A DNA stretch of 64,000 bases from Lycocorax pyrrhopterus obiensis (taxonomy: Eukaryota > Chordata > Aves > Passeriformes > Paradisaeidae), in NCBI GenBank assembly GCA_014706295.1, contig JACSVZ010000041.1, forward strand, positions 806,001 to 870,000. The letters are read 5' to 3'. Below the pieces are notes generated by a model. That model saw only the letters and a program-made list of their open reading frames with translations. It did no database searches and was not told the DNA's origin. Shown here piece by piece: positions 55,916-64,000 of the stretch (within the stretch, counting starts at the first letter, position 1; every line of letters starts with the position of its first letter). The translations under genes and the position numbers were made by a program.

Positions 55916-56250
55916 TTTTAAAAAGTTCCTTCTGCAGACTGCTGTGCCTGTGACATTCCCTTCAAGCTGCAATAACTAACCTGTCACAGCCTACAAACGC
56001 TGACAATACAGCGCCGTGTGGGGCTGACTTAATAAACCTCATTTACATTCATTTTGATTCGCTCAGGCACTGAAAAACATTTCACAGGGAAAAAGAAATA
56101 AGTAGGAACCTCTCCAAGCTGACACGATGTTTGCTGATATGATACGAACGGACTTAATAGCAGCACGTATGAGAACATGCATTCCCTACAATATTTGCAA
56201 ATGGGCTTCTTTTTATTTACTTGTGATTTTTTTCCCTTTCTTTTTCTCCT
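55915..56250. promoter_or_regulatory. AT-rich island
   Basis: Includes GCAATAACTAACCTGTC, GACTTAATAAACC, GCTGATATGATACG and GACTTAATAGC. Ends in a pyrimidine-rich patch (56225-56250). Confidence 0.35.
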
Positions 56251-56369
56251 TTGTGCTGGTGCCACTCGTGCTGTGGGAGCAGTGCCACGACCACAGCCCT
56301 GTGCCACGGGCATCCCCAAGCGCTCGAGTCCCGAGTGTCCCTGTGCCAGCCCAAGCCGTGGGGCGGGTG

Positions 56370-56452
56370 GGTCACAGAACCACGGAGTGGTTTGGTTGGA
56401 AGGGCCTGCAGGGTTCAGGTTGTTCCAACCCCTGCCACGGGCAGGGAACCTG
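56370..56452 (-). repeat. CR1 LINE 3' terminal fragment, antisense
   Basis: GTCACAGAACCACGGAGTGG, TTTGGTTGGAAGGGCC, GTTGTTCCAACCCC and TGCCACGGGCAGGGA give a short reversed CR1 3' end. It is immediately followed by a (CCT)n run. Confidence 0.9.
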
Positions 56453-56471
56453 CTCCTCCTCCTCCTCCTCC
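56453..56471. repeat. (CCT)6 microsatellite
   Basis: Six CCT units abutting the CR1 fragment. Confidence 0.92.
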
Positions 56472-56930
56472 ACAACGTGGTGGGTTGGTTCTTGCTGCGG
56501 TTTTTTCACTCTTGCTCCGTAATCAGAGGCTCCACTCCCCAAATTCCCTTCCCACAGTCACTCTGAGCTGGTCTTCCCAAACTCGGCCAGTCTGAGGCTT
56601 CCAGCAGCGGAGGCTGTGTGGGTCCCATCTCTGGGGTAAGCCCTGGCTGGGTGGGGCTGGCAGAGCCTGGGGAGGGTGAGCAGCCAGCCCTCCACCGCAA
56701 GGCTGGTGGGTCCTGCATGAACTGCACCCACCTAGCTCCAAGCCACAGGCTGGAAATCTCCCCAAAGCCGCCCTTTTCACGCTCTGTACATCCCTTTCCC
56801 CCAGCCCTCCGTGTGCCTTGCATCCCTCCCAGTTTGCAGCACAGCCCCAGCAGCCCAGAGCAGTCCCCAGTGCCACCGGAGCTGCACCAGAGCCTGCACA
56901 AGGCTGGAGGGATCTCAACTGGGCTAAAAG
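56472..56930. other. GC-rich single-copy DNA
   Basis: No exon or repeat is recognised; frames of 131-140 codons are shadows. Confidence 0.45.
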
Positions 56931-57240
56931 TTTATTTTGCCTCAAAGAGTGATAAACGCCCGAGACCTGGTGGTTCTGTTGTTTCTGCTGAGCTTTTTCC
57001 TGCTGACATTGGTTTAAAATAAGTTCTCTTGATTTACATCTGTCTAAGATCAGAAGGGAACAGAAGGAGTTTCAGCAGAACAGGATTCTGCAGATGAACA
57101 CACAGGGCTCGTTTGCTTTCTCTTATCTGATTTGCATCACTTGGAGAGACAGTTTAATTTCAAGCACTGGCCCTGAGCAGTTGAGAACAGGAAAAAAATA
57201 AAACTCCCAAACCCTGACAAAGTCTCACAATTAAGCGAGT
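56930..57240. promoter_or_regulatory. Moderately AT-rich island
   Basis: Includes GGTTTAAAATAAG, CTTATCTGATTTGC, CAGTTTAATTTC and CACAATTAAGCG. Motif density is modest. Confidence 0.3.
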
Positions 57241-57684
57241 TGGGGAGGTGTGAGGAGCTGGGAAACCTTCTGGGAAGGGGAAAACAAGACCACAGGATGA
57301 GAAATAACACTGGGGGGAAGGTGCAGGGAAAAAGGTATTTTGCCATGGGAGCATTCCAGTGGCACTTCTGAGTTGTCTCCTTCCCCCTGGGGAGTCTCCC
57401 TCTCCTGCCTGTGTCTGAAATTGCTCATTTCCTACAGCTCCTGAGAGCTCCCATCGAGCGGGGACCCCGACACGCGTGTGCCCACCAACAGCCCCGGGAT
57501 GTCACTGCCAGGGCCACTGCCAGGGCCACTGCCAGCCCCGGGGCTGCTCCCGGGGCAGGGATGGCGCAGATGGATGCTGGGGCAGATCCCCACATCAGGG
57601 AGGAGCAGCTCTGCAGGTGGCCAGGGCATCTCCCTGCTGCTGCCATCAGCCCCTCCCCGGGAAGGGGAGCTCCCACCTCACCTG
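57240..57684. other. GC-rich single-copy DNA
   Basis: Leads into two 12-bp-period tandem tracts. Frames here are shadows. Confidence 0.45.
57503..57538. repeat. 12-bp tandem repeat, three copies
   Basis: The unit CACTGCCAGGGC is repeated three times with little change. It shares its 12-bp period with the CRE-like run 150 bp downstream, but not its sequence. Confidence 0.88.
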
Positions 57685-57732
57685 TGACATCACTCATGAC
57701 ATCATAGGTGACATCACAGGTGACGTCACACA
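57685..57732. promoter_or_regulatory. Four CRE-like octamers at exact 12-bp spacing
   Basis: TGACATCA at 57685, 57697 and 57709, then TGACGTCA, the full CREB/ATF palindrome, at 57721. Linkers are CTCA, TAGG, CAGG and CACA. The 12-bp step is a little over one helical turn, so sites rotate slowly round the helix. TGACATCA is the CpG-decay product of TGACGTCA. A degenerate tail (CATCACCCACGTCACC) follows. The origin is a 12-bp tandem repeat; binding is inferred. Confidence 0.75.
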
Positions 57733-57739
57733 CATCACC

Positions 57740-58190
57740 CACGTCACCCCCCAGCCAGCTGCTCCCAGGTTCGGGTGAGCAGAGCTCCCAGCTCTGTTCG
57801 TGGCCCTCTGCCGTACCATTCCTCGAAAGCAGCCATTATTTTTGCCAAGTTCTCATCAATAACCCACCCAAACTCTCCCTCCCTGTCCCTGGCTCGCCCA
57901 TGCTCTGTCCCAGCCACCTCTCCTGGCTCCCAGGTGCCCTCAGTCCCCGTTCCTCACACAGGGGAGGAGATGCTGCCCACAGAGAGGGGTGAAACTCCAG
58001 CTCAGAGCCCCGATCGCCCCGTGTCCCTCGGGCACCTGTGGAGCTCTCCCTCAAAGCATCACCGTCCCAGAGCCCTCTCCCTGGAGGTGCAGAGCCCCCC
58101 GTGTCCCCAGGGCAGGGACACCACGGGGGCTGCTCACAGCATTCCCAGGAATCCTCCCGGCACAGCCCACCTCTCACCCAGGCGAGGAGC
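57740..58190. other. GC-rich single-copy DNA
   Basis: No exon or repeat is recognised. Confidence 0.45.
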
Positions 58191-58560
58191 CAAGGGGAAA
58201 AAAATGAAAGAATATTGAACTTCTAATGCACTGTAATTACCAAATGATCCTATCTCAGAAGCAATGGGGCCCTGTGGGATTTATTGCTGTATTAACAGTG
58301 GTTTTCCATTGCATTACTTAATGAATAATGTCTGGGCTAATAGCACACACACAAGAAAAAAAAGAAGAAAAGAAAGGGAGAGAACACAACACCAGCGTAA
58401 TTATTATTTCTTCTAATGCAGCCACTTCTTGCATAAATACCCATCTCTCTTTATTGGGTTGTTGTTTAAAAAATGTTCCCTATTAAATTGCCATCGGTGC
58501 AAGGCATGTATTATGGTTATAATTTTTCCTTTGGCTTCACGAAGGTATTTTCCCAGTCCC
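58190..58560. promoter_or_regulatory. Long AT-rich island, strong CNE candidate
   Basis: Includes TTCTAATGCACTGTAATTACC, GGGATTTATTGC, GTATTAACAG, GCATTACTTAATGAATAATG and GGGCTAATAGC; then an A/G run (58350-58395), then GCGTAATTATTATTTC, CTATTAAATTGCC and GGTTATAATTTTTCC. Confidence 0.47.
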
Positions 58561-58689
58561 TAACGCTCTCGCACACCCAACTGACCACTCAGTCGCATCC
58601 ATCCCCCGGTGCCAACCCGGGCTCTGCTCCCTGGGCGCTCCGAGGGCCGCCAGGACCTCAGCTGTGCAAACAGCCCGGCCTCTGTTTAT

Positions 58690-58810
58690 TTTGGTAGCCT
58701 CACAAAATATTTATGGAGAGTTATTCGAGCAGAAAGGCTGAATGGAGATCATTGCAATGTGTCAAATTAAAGAGTGCTTAATGCTGCCTAATCTGCTGGT
58801 AATTGCTGTT
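58690..58810. promoter_or_regulatory. Short AT-rich island
   Basis: Includes GAGTTATTCGAG, CAAATTAAAGAG, GCTTAATGC and CCTAATCTGC. Single-copy. Confidence 0.33.
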
Positions 58811-59039
58811 GTGGCAGCGATGGCATCGGGGCTGGGTAAGGAAGCTAATGACAGGGAGAGAGGGCTGCTCCTGGCACCAGCCAGCTCCCACAGCTTGGAC
58901 CTTTCTTCTGGATTTTGATCTACAAATTGATCAAAGGACCCCTCACTGTTCCAGCGCATCCTCACCCACAATCAGGAGTTACCTGCCCACTGGCAGTGCC
59001 CCAAACCCAAGTGCCCTCGGGGGGGCAGCCCCTGCCCCA

Positions 59040-59120
59040 CAGCGCTCATCACCCCTTAAAACACATCAGACAAGGAAGATTTGTTATCTCCATTGTAGAG
59101 CAGGGGAATTAAAGCATCCA
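59040..59120 (+). repeat. Possible old MIR-type SINE fragment
   Basis: TTGTTATCTCCATTGTAGAG, then CAGGGGAATTAAAGCA resembles the amniote MIR phrase TATTATCCCCATTTTACAGATGGGGAAACTGAGGCA. It is followed by AACAATAATAATGATAATAAATG at 59129-59151, similar to the AATAATAAT tail region of such SINEs. Confidence 0.45.
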
Positions 59121-59229
59121 GAGACCAGCAAACACTAACAATAATAATGATAATAAATGCTACTTGCAACTGCTGATGCCTACCTGCACTTGGCAGAGTT
59201 TGTGTGGCACTAATTACCGGGGCTGTGTC

Positions 59230-60010
59230 TGATTAGCCCTGGCTTCAGGGGGGGATTTTTGTGCCTCCGATCACTGAGAGCCAAAACCAACCCCCTGTGG
59301 GGCACGTGGGACCTCCACCCTCGTGGTTTGCCTCGCTTTTGTCCCTGATGAGCTCAGCAGCGAGAGGAAAAGGGAGACAGGGCCCGGAGGGTTTCAGGGG
59401 CTGGGCCAGGGATCAGCACTGGGAAGGGCAAAGTGGCTGCTGGACGCGTTTCCAAGTGAACACTGATTTTGCTCCCCAAGAACTCTTCTCTCTCTCTCTG
59501 TTCAGTAATAATCCTGCTTTTGGAACAGCAAACCCATCGCCCTGGCAACCAGCTGTGATGTCAGAGGAAATTGGCTCCGACATCCTCGGGGGAAGAAGCA
59601 GGAGTCAATAATCCTGGAGCAAGGCAGGTTCAGATCCCAACACCGACTACCCAGCACCAGCCCCGGGAAAGAGCTCTCTGAGCTCTGCCACAGGCCCAGG
59701 CCCAGGCTGGGCACATTTTCTGGGCAGGAAAGTGTGAGTCAGCACTTCCCCAGCACCAGGAGCACTCAGCGAGTCAAGCCCTGGCACATTCTGGGTGCTG
59801 CCTCCTCTCCCACCCCGACCGGAGCCACAGCCCGGGGTTGTGGCACACACCAACCATCCAGAGGCTTCCCCAGAGCCTCAGGGCTCCCCGTGTCCCCCTG
59901 CTACGGGGCAGGACGGGGGACAAGCCCCTGGCTGGGGGTGGGAGCGGGGGGGACACGGGAAGGGCTCTCCAAGGGGAGGGGGCTGAACCGGTCTGCTCCA
60001 GTTACGGAGC
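59230..60010. other. GC-rich single-copy DNA
   Basis: Contains a CTCTCTCTCTCTG run at 59489-59501. No gene or repeat family is seen. Confidence 0.45.
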
Positions 60011-60250
60011 GCAGCAAGCGAGAGGTTCATCATTAACTGTCAAACAGCGGTTTTAATCAGCCCTGCTCCTCGGTGGAAGATAGATTTAATATCAAGGCAC
60101 ATTTTCAGAGCCATTAGTTTAATTATGACAGGTGTCTGCAAACTGGATGGCTCCGCTTTCAGCTCTGAATGACAGCGCTTAATTCCACGGGCCCACAGGG
60201 GCCATGAGGGTACTTTACAAAAATGAGCTTCCATTAAAGCATAAGTGTTT
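60010..60250. promoter_or_regulatory. AT-rich island with three MEIS-type hexamers
   Basis: CTGTCA at 60037-60042 and TGACAG at 60126-60131 and 60170-60175 lie among CATCATTAACTG, GGTTTTAATCAGC, GATTTAATATC, CCATTAGTTTAATTATG and GCTTAATTCC. This is the second TALE-type cluster after 48.5 kb. Single-copy. Confidence 0.47.
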
Positions 60251-60305
60251 CTTTCTTTCTTCCTCCCCTTTTTTTTTTTATACATATATAAATATATATT
60301 TCTCT
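60250..60305. repeat. Pyrimidine run and (TA)n
   Basis: CTTTCTTTCTTCCTCCCC, a T-run of ten, then ATACATATATAAATATATATTT. Confidence 0.85.
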
Positions 60306-60560
60306 CCTTTTGTTCTCTCTTCTCTGCTGAGAAAATGAGAGCTGATCAGAAAATTGCCCTTTAGTGGAAGCCAAAATAATTTTCCTTGCCCATTAGGACG
60401 GGCATTACAGGTTAGGAAGGCTGTGCCCCGTGCTCTCTGGCCAGGCAGAAGCACAGAAATTTGCTGCTTAACCTTTCCATTATCCATGCCTCTCTCCAGT
60501 GTCTTCCCAGTAAACAGGTAAATAACCAACAATAACAAATAATGGAAGGTTTGGGTGCCC
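60305..60560. other. Moderately AT-rich single-copy DNA
   Basis: Includes GCCAAAATAATTTTCC and ACCAACAATAACAAATAATGG. No gene is seen. Confidence 0.3.
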
Positions 60561-61028
60561 GTAAGATGCTGTTTACCCCGAGCAGAGACTGAAGCAGGTT
60601 ACCCTGAGCCCCTCCAGTCATGCTGCTGGGAGGTGACAATTCCCACCCCCAGCACCGTGTCCAGCTCACAGCACCTCATATCCACCTAATACAGGCCCCA
60701 AAAAGTCTTCCCCTCGCCCTTGTTCCCTAAAAACGGAGAGGTTTTCCATGGCCATCCTTGAGGTAAACCCACTGGGACTTTTGCAACTTTTGGGAAGTTT
60801 GGATTAACTTCGATAACGCCGCAGCTCCAGCCCAGCCCTGGCCGTTCATCAGCTCCCTGCCGGCGGCTCCTGGTGAACGTCCCTAATTCCCTGCTGGAAT
60901 TTCGCTCCAGCTTGCCCCGGGGCGGATGGAAGCTGCCTCCCTTTGTGCCATCAGCTCCCGCCGAGATGCGCCCCTGGACGGCGGGGATGGAGGGGAGCAG
61001 GACGTCCCCGTCCCCTGCATCATCGGCA
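60560..61028. other. GC-rich single-copy DNA
   Basis: CpG density increases to the right (60830-61020) toward the minisatellite. Confidence 0.45.
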
Positions 61029-61196
61029 GCCCCGTATCCCGCGGCTCTCCCGCATCCCGGCGCTCTCCCGGCCCCGCATCCCGCAGCTCTCCCGCATCCC
61101 GGCGCTCTCCCGGCCCCGCATCCCGCGGCTCTCCCGCATCCCGGCGCTCTCCCAGCCCCGCATCCCGCGGCTCTCCCGCATCCCGGCGCTCTCCTG
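61029..61196. repeat. CpG-rich minisatellite, 4 x 42 bp
   Basis: Copies start at 61029, 61071, 61113 and 61155 and differ at only a few bases. Each 42-bp unit is itself two similar 21-bp halves (GCATCCCGCGGCTCTCCC and GCATCCCGGCGCTCTCCC). Being 14 codons long, it makes false repeat proteins ([14 protein letters not shown] type) in shadow frames of both strands. Confidence 0.96.
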
Positions 61197-63864
61197 GCCG
61201 CACAGTGACCTCTGCTGCAGAGCACAGCAGCTGCCAGCCCGGCTCGCACAGCCTCCAGTCCCAGGCACCTCCGGAGAGGTTTCCCAGCACCCCGAGTCCC
61301 TGCCCGTGACCCCTCGCCCTGCTCATGGGTCCCGCAGGGGCAGATCCATCCCACATCAGCTCCCCAGTTCCTGCTGGGGACCCCAGAGGGCAGAGAAGGA
61401 GACTGAAATGTGCCGCGGTGACTGCGCAGACTGCCTGGGACGTGCTGCCAACAGGTTCTCAAGCAAGGGACGCCTTTCTCCAGCCCTCCCGAGACAAAAT
61501 TCCTCCAGACCAGGTCACCTCAGGGCCTTGCCCCGGCACCCCGGCCTCGCCCTGCTGCTCTGCCACCCCCTGTGCCACCACCTTCCCTGGGCAGCTCTGC
61601 ACCAGAACCAGAACCGGCCTCAGATGTTCCCGGGCAGCTCCCGGCTGGGCTGGAGCGGTGCTGACAGCAGGGCCAGGGAGCTGCAGGACCCGCCCCGGGA
61701 TGGCCTCGAGGGTTCTCGGCGAGGGGACAGAGCCCGGGGCTGCTCCTTTCGGCACCGCAGCCCCCGGGGCCCTCAGCTCCGGCTCGCTGCAGTCTGGAGT
61801 CTTTCAGGCTCTTTCTAAAAGGTCAAAAGGAAATATCACTTCTACTTTTCCCCAAGCCTGATGTTGAACATTGAAGTCTCCAGCCAGCCCTAAACACTGT
61901 TATTTCTTGCTCCTAATTCGCAGGGTCCCTCGTTATCTCCACACGGCCGTGACCTTTCTGTCAAGTGTTTAGGAGCTGATGGAGGAGAGTTCAGACGTGC
62001 CAAAGCCATTCCACTTGTGAGAGAGAACACACCAGCCTCAGAGGGCAGCAGGGAAATCCCTTCTGACCCAGCACTTAGGAGCCCTTCCAGCCCCTGCACC
62101 AGGCACAGAGACACCCCTGGGTCCCCCCTGCTGAAAACCAGCAGAGCTCCGGGTGGGCACTGCTGAGCCACTCCAATTTCTCAGCATCCAACAAAGAGCC
62201 CTGGAGCCCTGCCCTGGGCACTGAGGGAACAGGAGAGGCCTCCAGGACCCTTCTCTGCAGCTGCTTCTACAATGAACTTGTTCCAGTGGTGATGCCAAAA
62301 GGAGCTGGAGAGACTCCGGCATTCAAAACTTAGACAGGTTTGGAGACGGGGAGAGGGACTGGAAAAAAGATCCAGGTGATGGAGGCACCCAGCATGGACT
62401 GGGTTTAAACAGAACTCAGACCACAACAGCTTCTGGAGGTTTTGTACAACCCTTCAGCTCCCAGTCACCACTGAGGTCAATTCGTAAGCGCAGCCCCTGG
62501 GTGCTAAACTCCAGAGAGCCACTGGGATTTCACAGCAAAGAGAAATTTTCAAGATCCACGATGAAAATTAACAGCAAAGTTGATTCAATTTCTGCATAGT
62601 TCTCCAGCTCCTTAAAAAACCACAGAAACACCAAAAAACCCCTCCAAAAAAAAAAAAAAAGAACAGTGTGTTTCTCCAAAACAGAGCCCTCCCCCTTCCA
62701 TTCCCTCCCCTTTGGAAGCAGCTCTACCCTTGCTCCTCCCCAGGAGGGGTATAGCAGGTTCCAGCTCCAGAGGAACGTGGGAGACACAGCAGAAGTTATT
62801 TCAGCCCCACCACACAAAATCACTCCCCACTTCGGCTGCAGGGAGAGCCCGGGGAGCGCCAGACACAGGAAAGTCTCCTCAGCCTCTGCCCTGTGGCCCC
62901 ACACCAGGGCCCTGAGCACCCTCACTGCTCTCAGGTCAAAATGAAACCGTCACAGGCAAGAAACCGGCGGAACAAAGCTTGAAAAATCCCCAAAGGCTTT
63001 GAGCAAACACTTCCCCACATTGCTGCTGCTGCTGGAGCATCTCATTATTTGAGGTGAACACATGATTTCCAGAGCTGACTCAGGCTCTCGGCGCTGGGGC
63101 CGCCGCCTTTCCGAGCCCACCTGCAATCCACACCAAATTGTGGGGAGCCAGCACTAAAAACAGCAAGCCTGTGATTTTACACCCCCTTGCTGGGTTGTTT
63201 CCTGCTTTCTGCTCTGACCTTGATGCTTCTGTGGTCCCAGGCAGACGCAGCAAATGGAAAAACAACATCGCCCTTCTCCCCTGCAAAGCTGCTGCATCAC
63301 AGGAGAGGCGGCGAATTTTTATGCCTGGTGGCAAACACAGAACCCATAATCCCGAGTAAAAAGCGTTACCTGTGGCAAACAGGCTCCTGCAGCAGCTCAG
63401 GAACGCGTTCCCTCGGAGAAACTGGCAGGAATTTTCTTAAGGTCAAGCTCTGACTCCAGGAGGGACAACGGGAGATTTTCCAGGCTGCCAAGCAGTCGCC
63501 TTGGTGCTGCTCAGAGCAGTGGGAGCCTGTTCATTCGTCTCTCACTGCGTTTAAAACAGAAAATAATAAAAGAAAAAGAGAAAAAGGGCACATCCACAGA
63601 GCTCCAGTGCTCAGCCCTGCAGAAAGCAGTGACAATATCCAGGTTACAGCTCCTGCTAACCCCCCTCACATGCTGATTAGGGTTGGGGCAAGCACAACGA
63701 GCCCCAAGTGATTTGCATTTGGCAATTCCTCGTTATCCTCACCCAGCTGTGGATCCTTTACCCCCAGGGCAGCTGATTGTGCCCAGGTGGCCCTGGTGGA
63801 GCTCGGGTGTGACACAGTGGGGTCACTCTCGTCTCCCCCATGAAAAGGGACAGGATGAGCAGAA
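61197..63864. other. GC-rich single-copy DNA with a short poly(A) patch
   Basis: 2.7 kb without a recognised gene or repeat family. 62520-62662 is AT-richer and ends in a run of 15 A (62646-62660), which could be a retroposon tail, but no body is recognised. Another A-rich patch lies at 63553-63588. Confidence 0.5.
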
Positions 63865-64000
63865 AGGGCCTCTAGGAAAAATTCCCTCATGGAAAGGGTT
63901 GTCCATGGAGGACAGAGGGGTGTCCCCATCCCTGGAACTGCTCAAACAAGGCGAGGGTGTGGCCCTTGGGGCGGCGGTGGTGCTGGGTGGCCTTGGCTCT
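63865..64000 (+). repeat. CR1 LINE fragment, sense, cut by the window edge
   Basis: AAAAATTCCCTCATGG, GGGGTGTCCCCATCCCTGGAACTGCTCAA, GGTGTGGCCCTTGGGG and GGTGCTGGGTGGCCTTGGCTC follow the songbird-type CR1 3' region in order. The expected GATGATCT..AGGTC..TTCCAACC end should lie just beyond the right edge. Confidence 0.85.

Larger units (their letters stand above)
1..64000. other. Avian-type intergenic window without a supported protein-coding gene
   Basis: No reading frame on either strand shows a recognisable domain, a stable hydrophobic or catalytic pattern, or a chain of exons with matching splice sites. The longer frames (about 345 codons on the - strand at 27603-28640, 291 on + at 60943-61818, 258 on - at 60686-61462, 238 on - at 14699-15415) are rich in Pro, Gly, Ala, Arg and Ser, overlap frames on the other strand, and coincide with GC-rich or repetitive DNA. 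Avian CR1 ends and many AT-rich islands point to a gene-poor regulatory region. Very small or single exons cannot be excluded. Confidence 0.85.

Noticed and set aside
60686..61818. Frames of 258 codons (-) and 291 codons (+)
   Set aside because: Both owe their length to the CpG-rich 42-bp minisatellite and overlap each other on opposite strands.
62646..62660. Poly(A) tail of a retrogene or SINE
   Set aside because: No recognisable retroposed body or target-site duplication is seen next to it.

Overview
The window looks like vertebrate, almost certainly avian, intergenic DNA. Several truncated CR1 LINE 3' ends with the bird-type terminal sequence occur, two on the + strand (23675-23793, 63865-64000) and four on the - strand (near 36.6, 41.6, 53.1 and 56.4 kb). 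The copy running off the right edge resembles the CR1 variant common in songbirds. There are also short remnants that look like old amniote MIR-type SINEs (44.2, 50.3 and 59.0 kb). Base composition is GC-rich, simple repeats and minisatellites are frequent, and nothing has the gene density, ribosome-binding sites or operons of a prokaryote.

I find no protein-coding gene, tRNA, rRNA, CRISPR array or prokaryotic mobile element. All open reading frames are short to moderate (longest about 345 codons). They overlap on both strands, lie in GC-rich low-complexity DNA where stop codons are rare, and show no recognisable domain or consistent exon structure.

The sequence alternates between two textures. 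(1) GC-rich single-copy stretches without recognisable function. (2) AT-rich islands of about 0.15-0.7 kb, repeat-poor and full of homeodomain (TAAT/ATTA), GATA, FOX, POU and TALE (TGACAG) type words, which look like conserved non-coding elements or enhancers. There are roughly 45 of these from end to end (for example 3.6-4.5, 7.9-8.3, 11.9-12.3, 15.4-15.9, 20.5-20.8, 22.3-22.65, 31.6-32.1, 39.6-40.0, 43.1-43.8, 47.1-47.7, 48.4-48.7, 58.2-58.6 and 60.0-60.25 kb). The layout resembles the regulatory gene desert beside a developmental transcription-factor gene. The gene itself is not in the window and I cannot name it.

Superimposed on this are a 1.1 kb GC-rich minisatellite (8345-9490), a 28-bp-unit minisatellite with 56-bp higher-order structure (10307-10538), a CpG-rich 4 x 42 bp minisatellite (61029-61196), a (CG)8(TG)8 Z-DNA-type tract (12321-12352), a (GGA)16 tract (36325-36373), and two CpG-island-like segments (40.0-40.5 and 42.0-42.4 kb) that could be promoters of an unannotated, possibly non-coding transcript.

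The most distinctive small-scale signals are: a run of four CRE-like octamers at an exact 12-bp spacing (57685-57728); a perfect 20-bp palindrome built from the same octamer (16432-16451); an 18/19-matched inverted repeat with a 9-base spacer inside an AT-rich island (20716-20762); and two separate islands carrying inverted GATA-site pairs (5906-5938, 7921-7939). Conservation, transcription and chromatin state cannot be judged from one sequence, so all regulatory calls are inference from composition and motifs.
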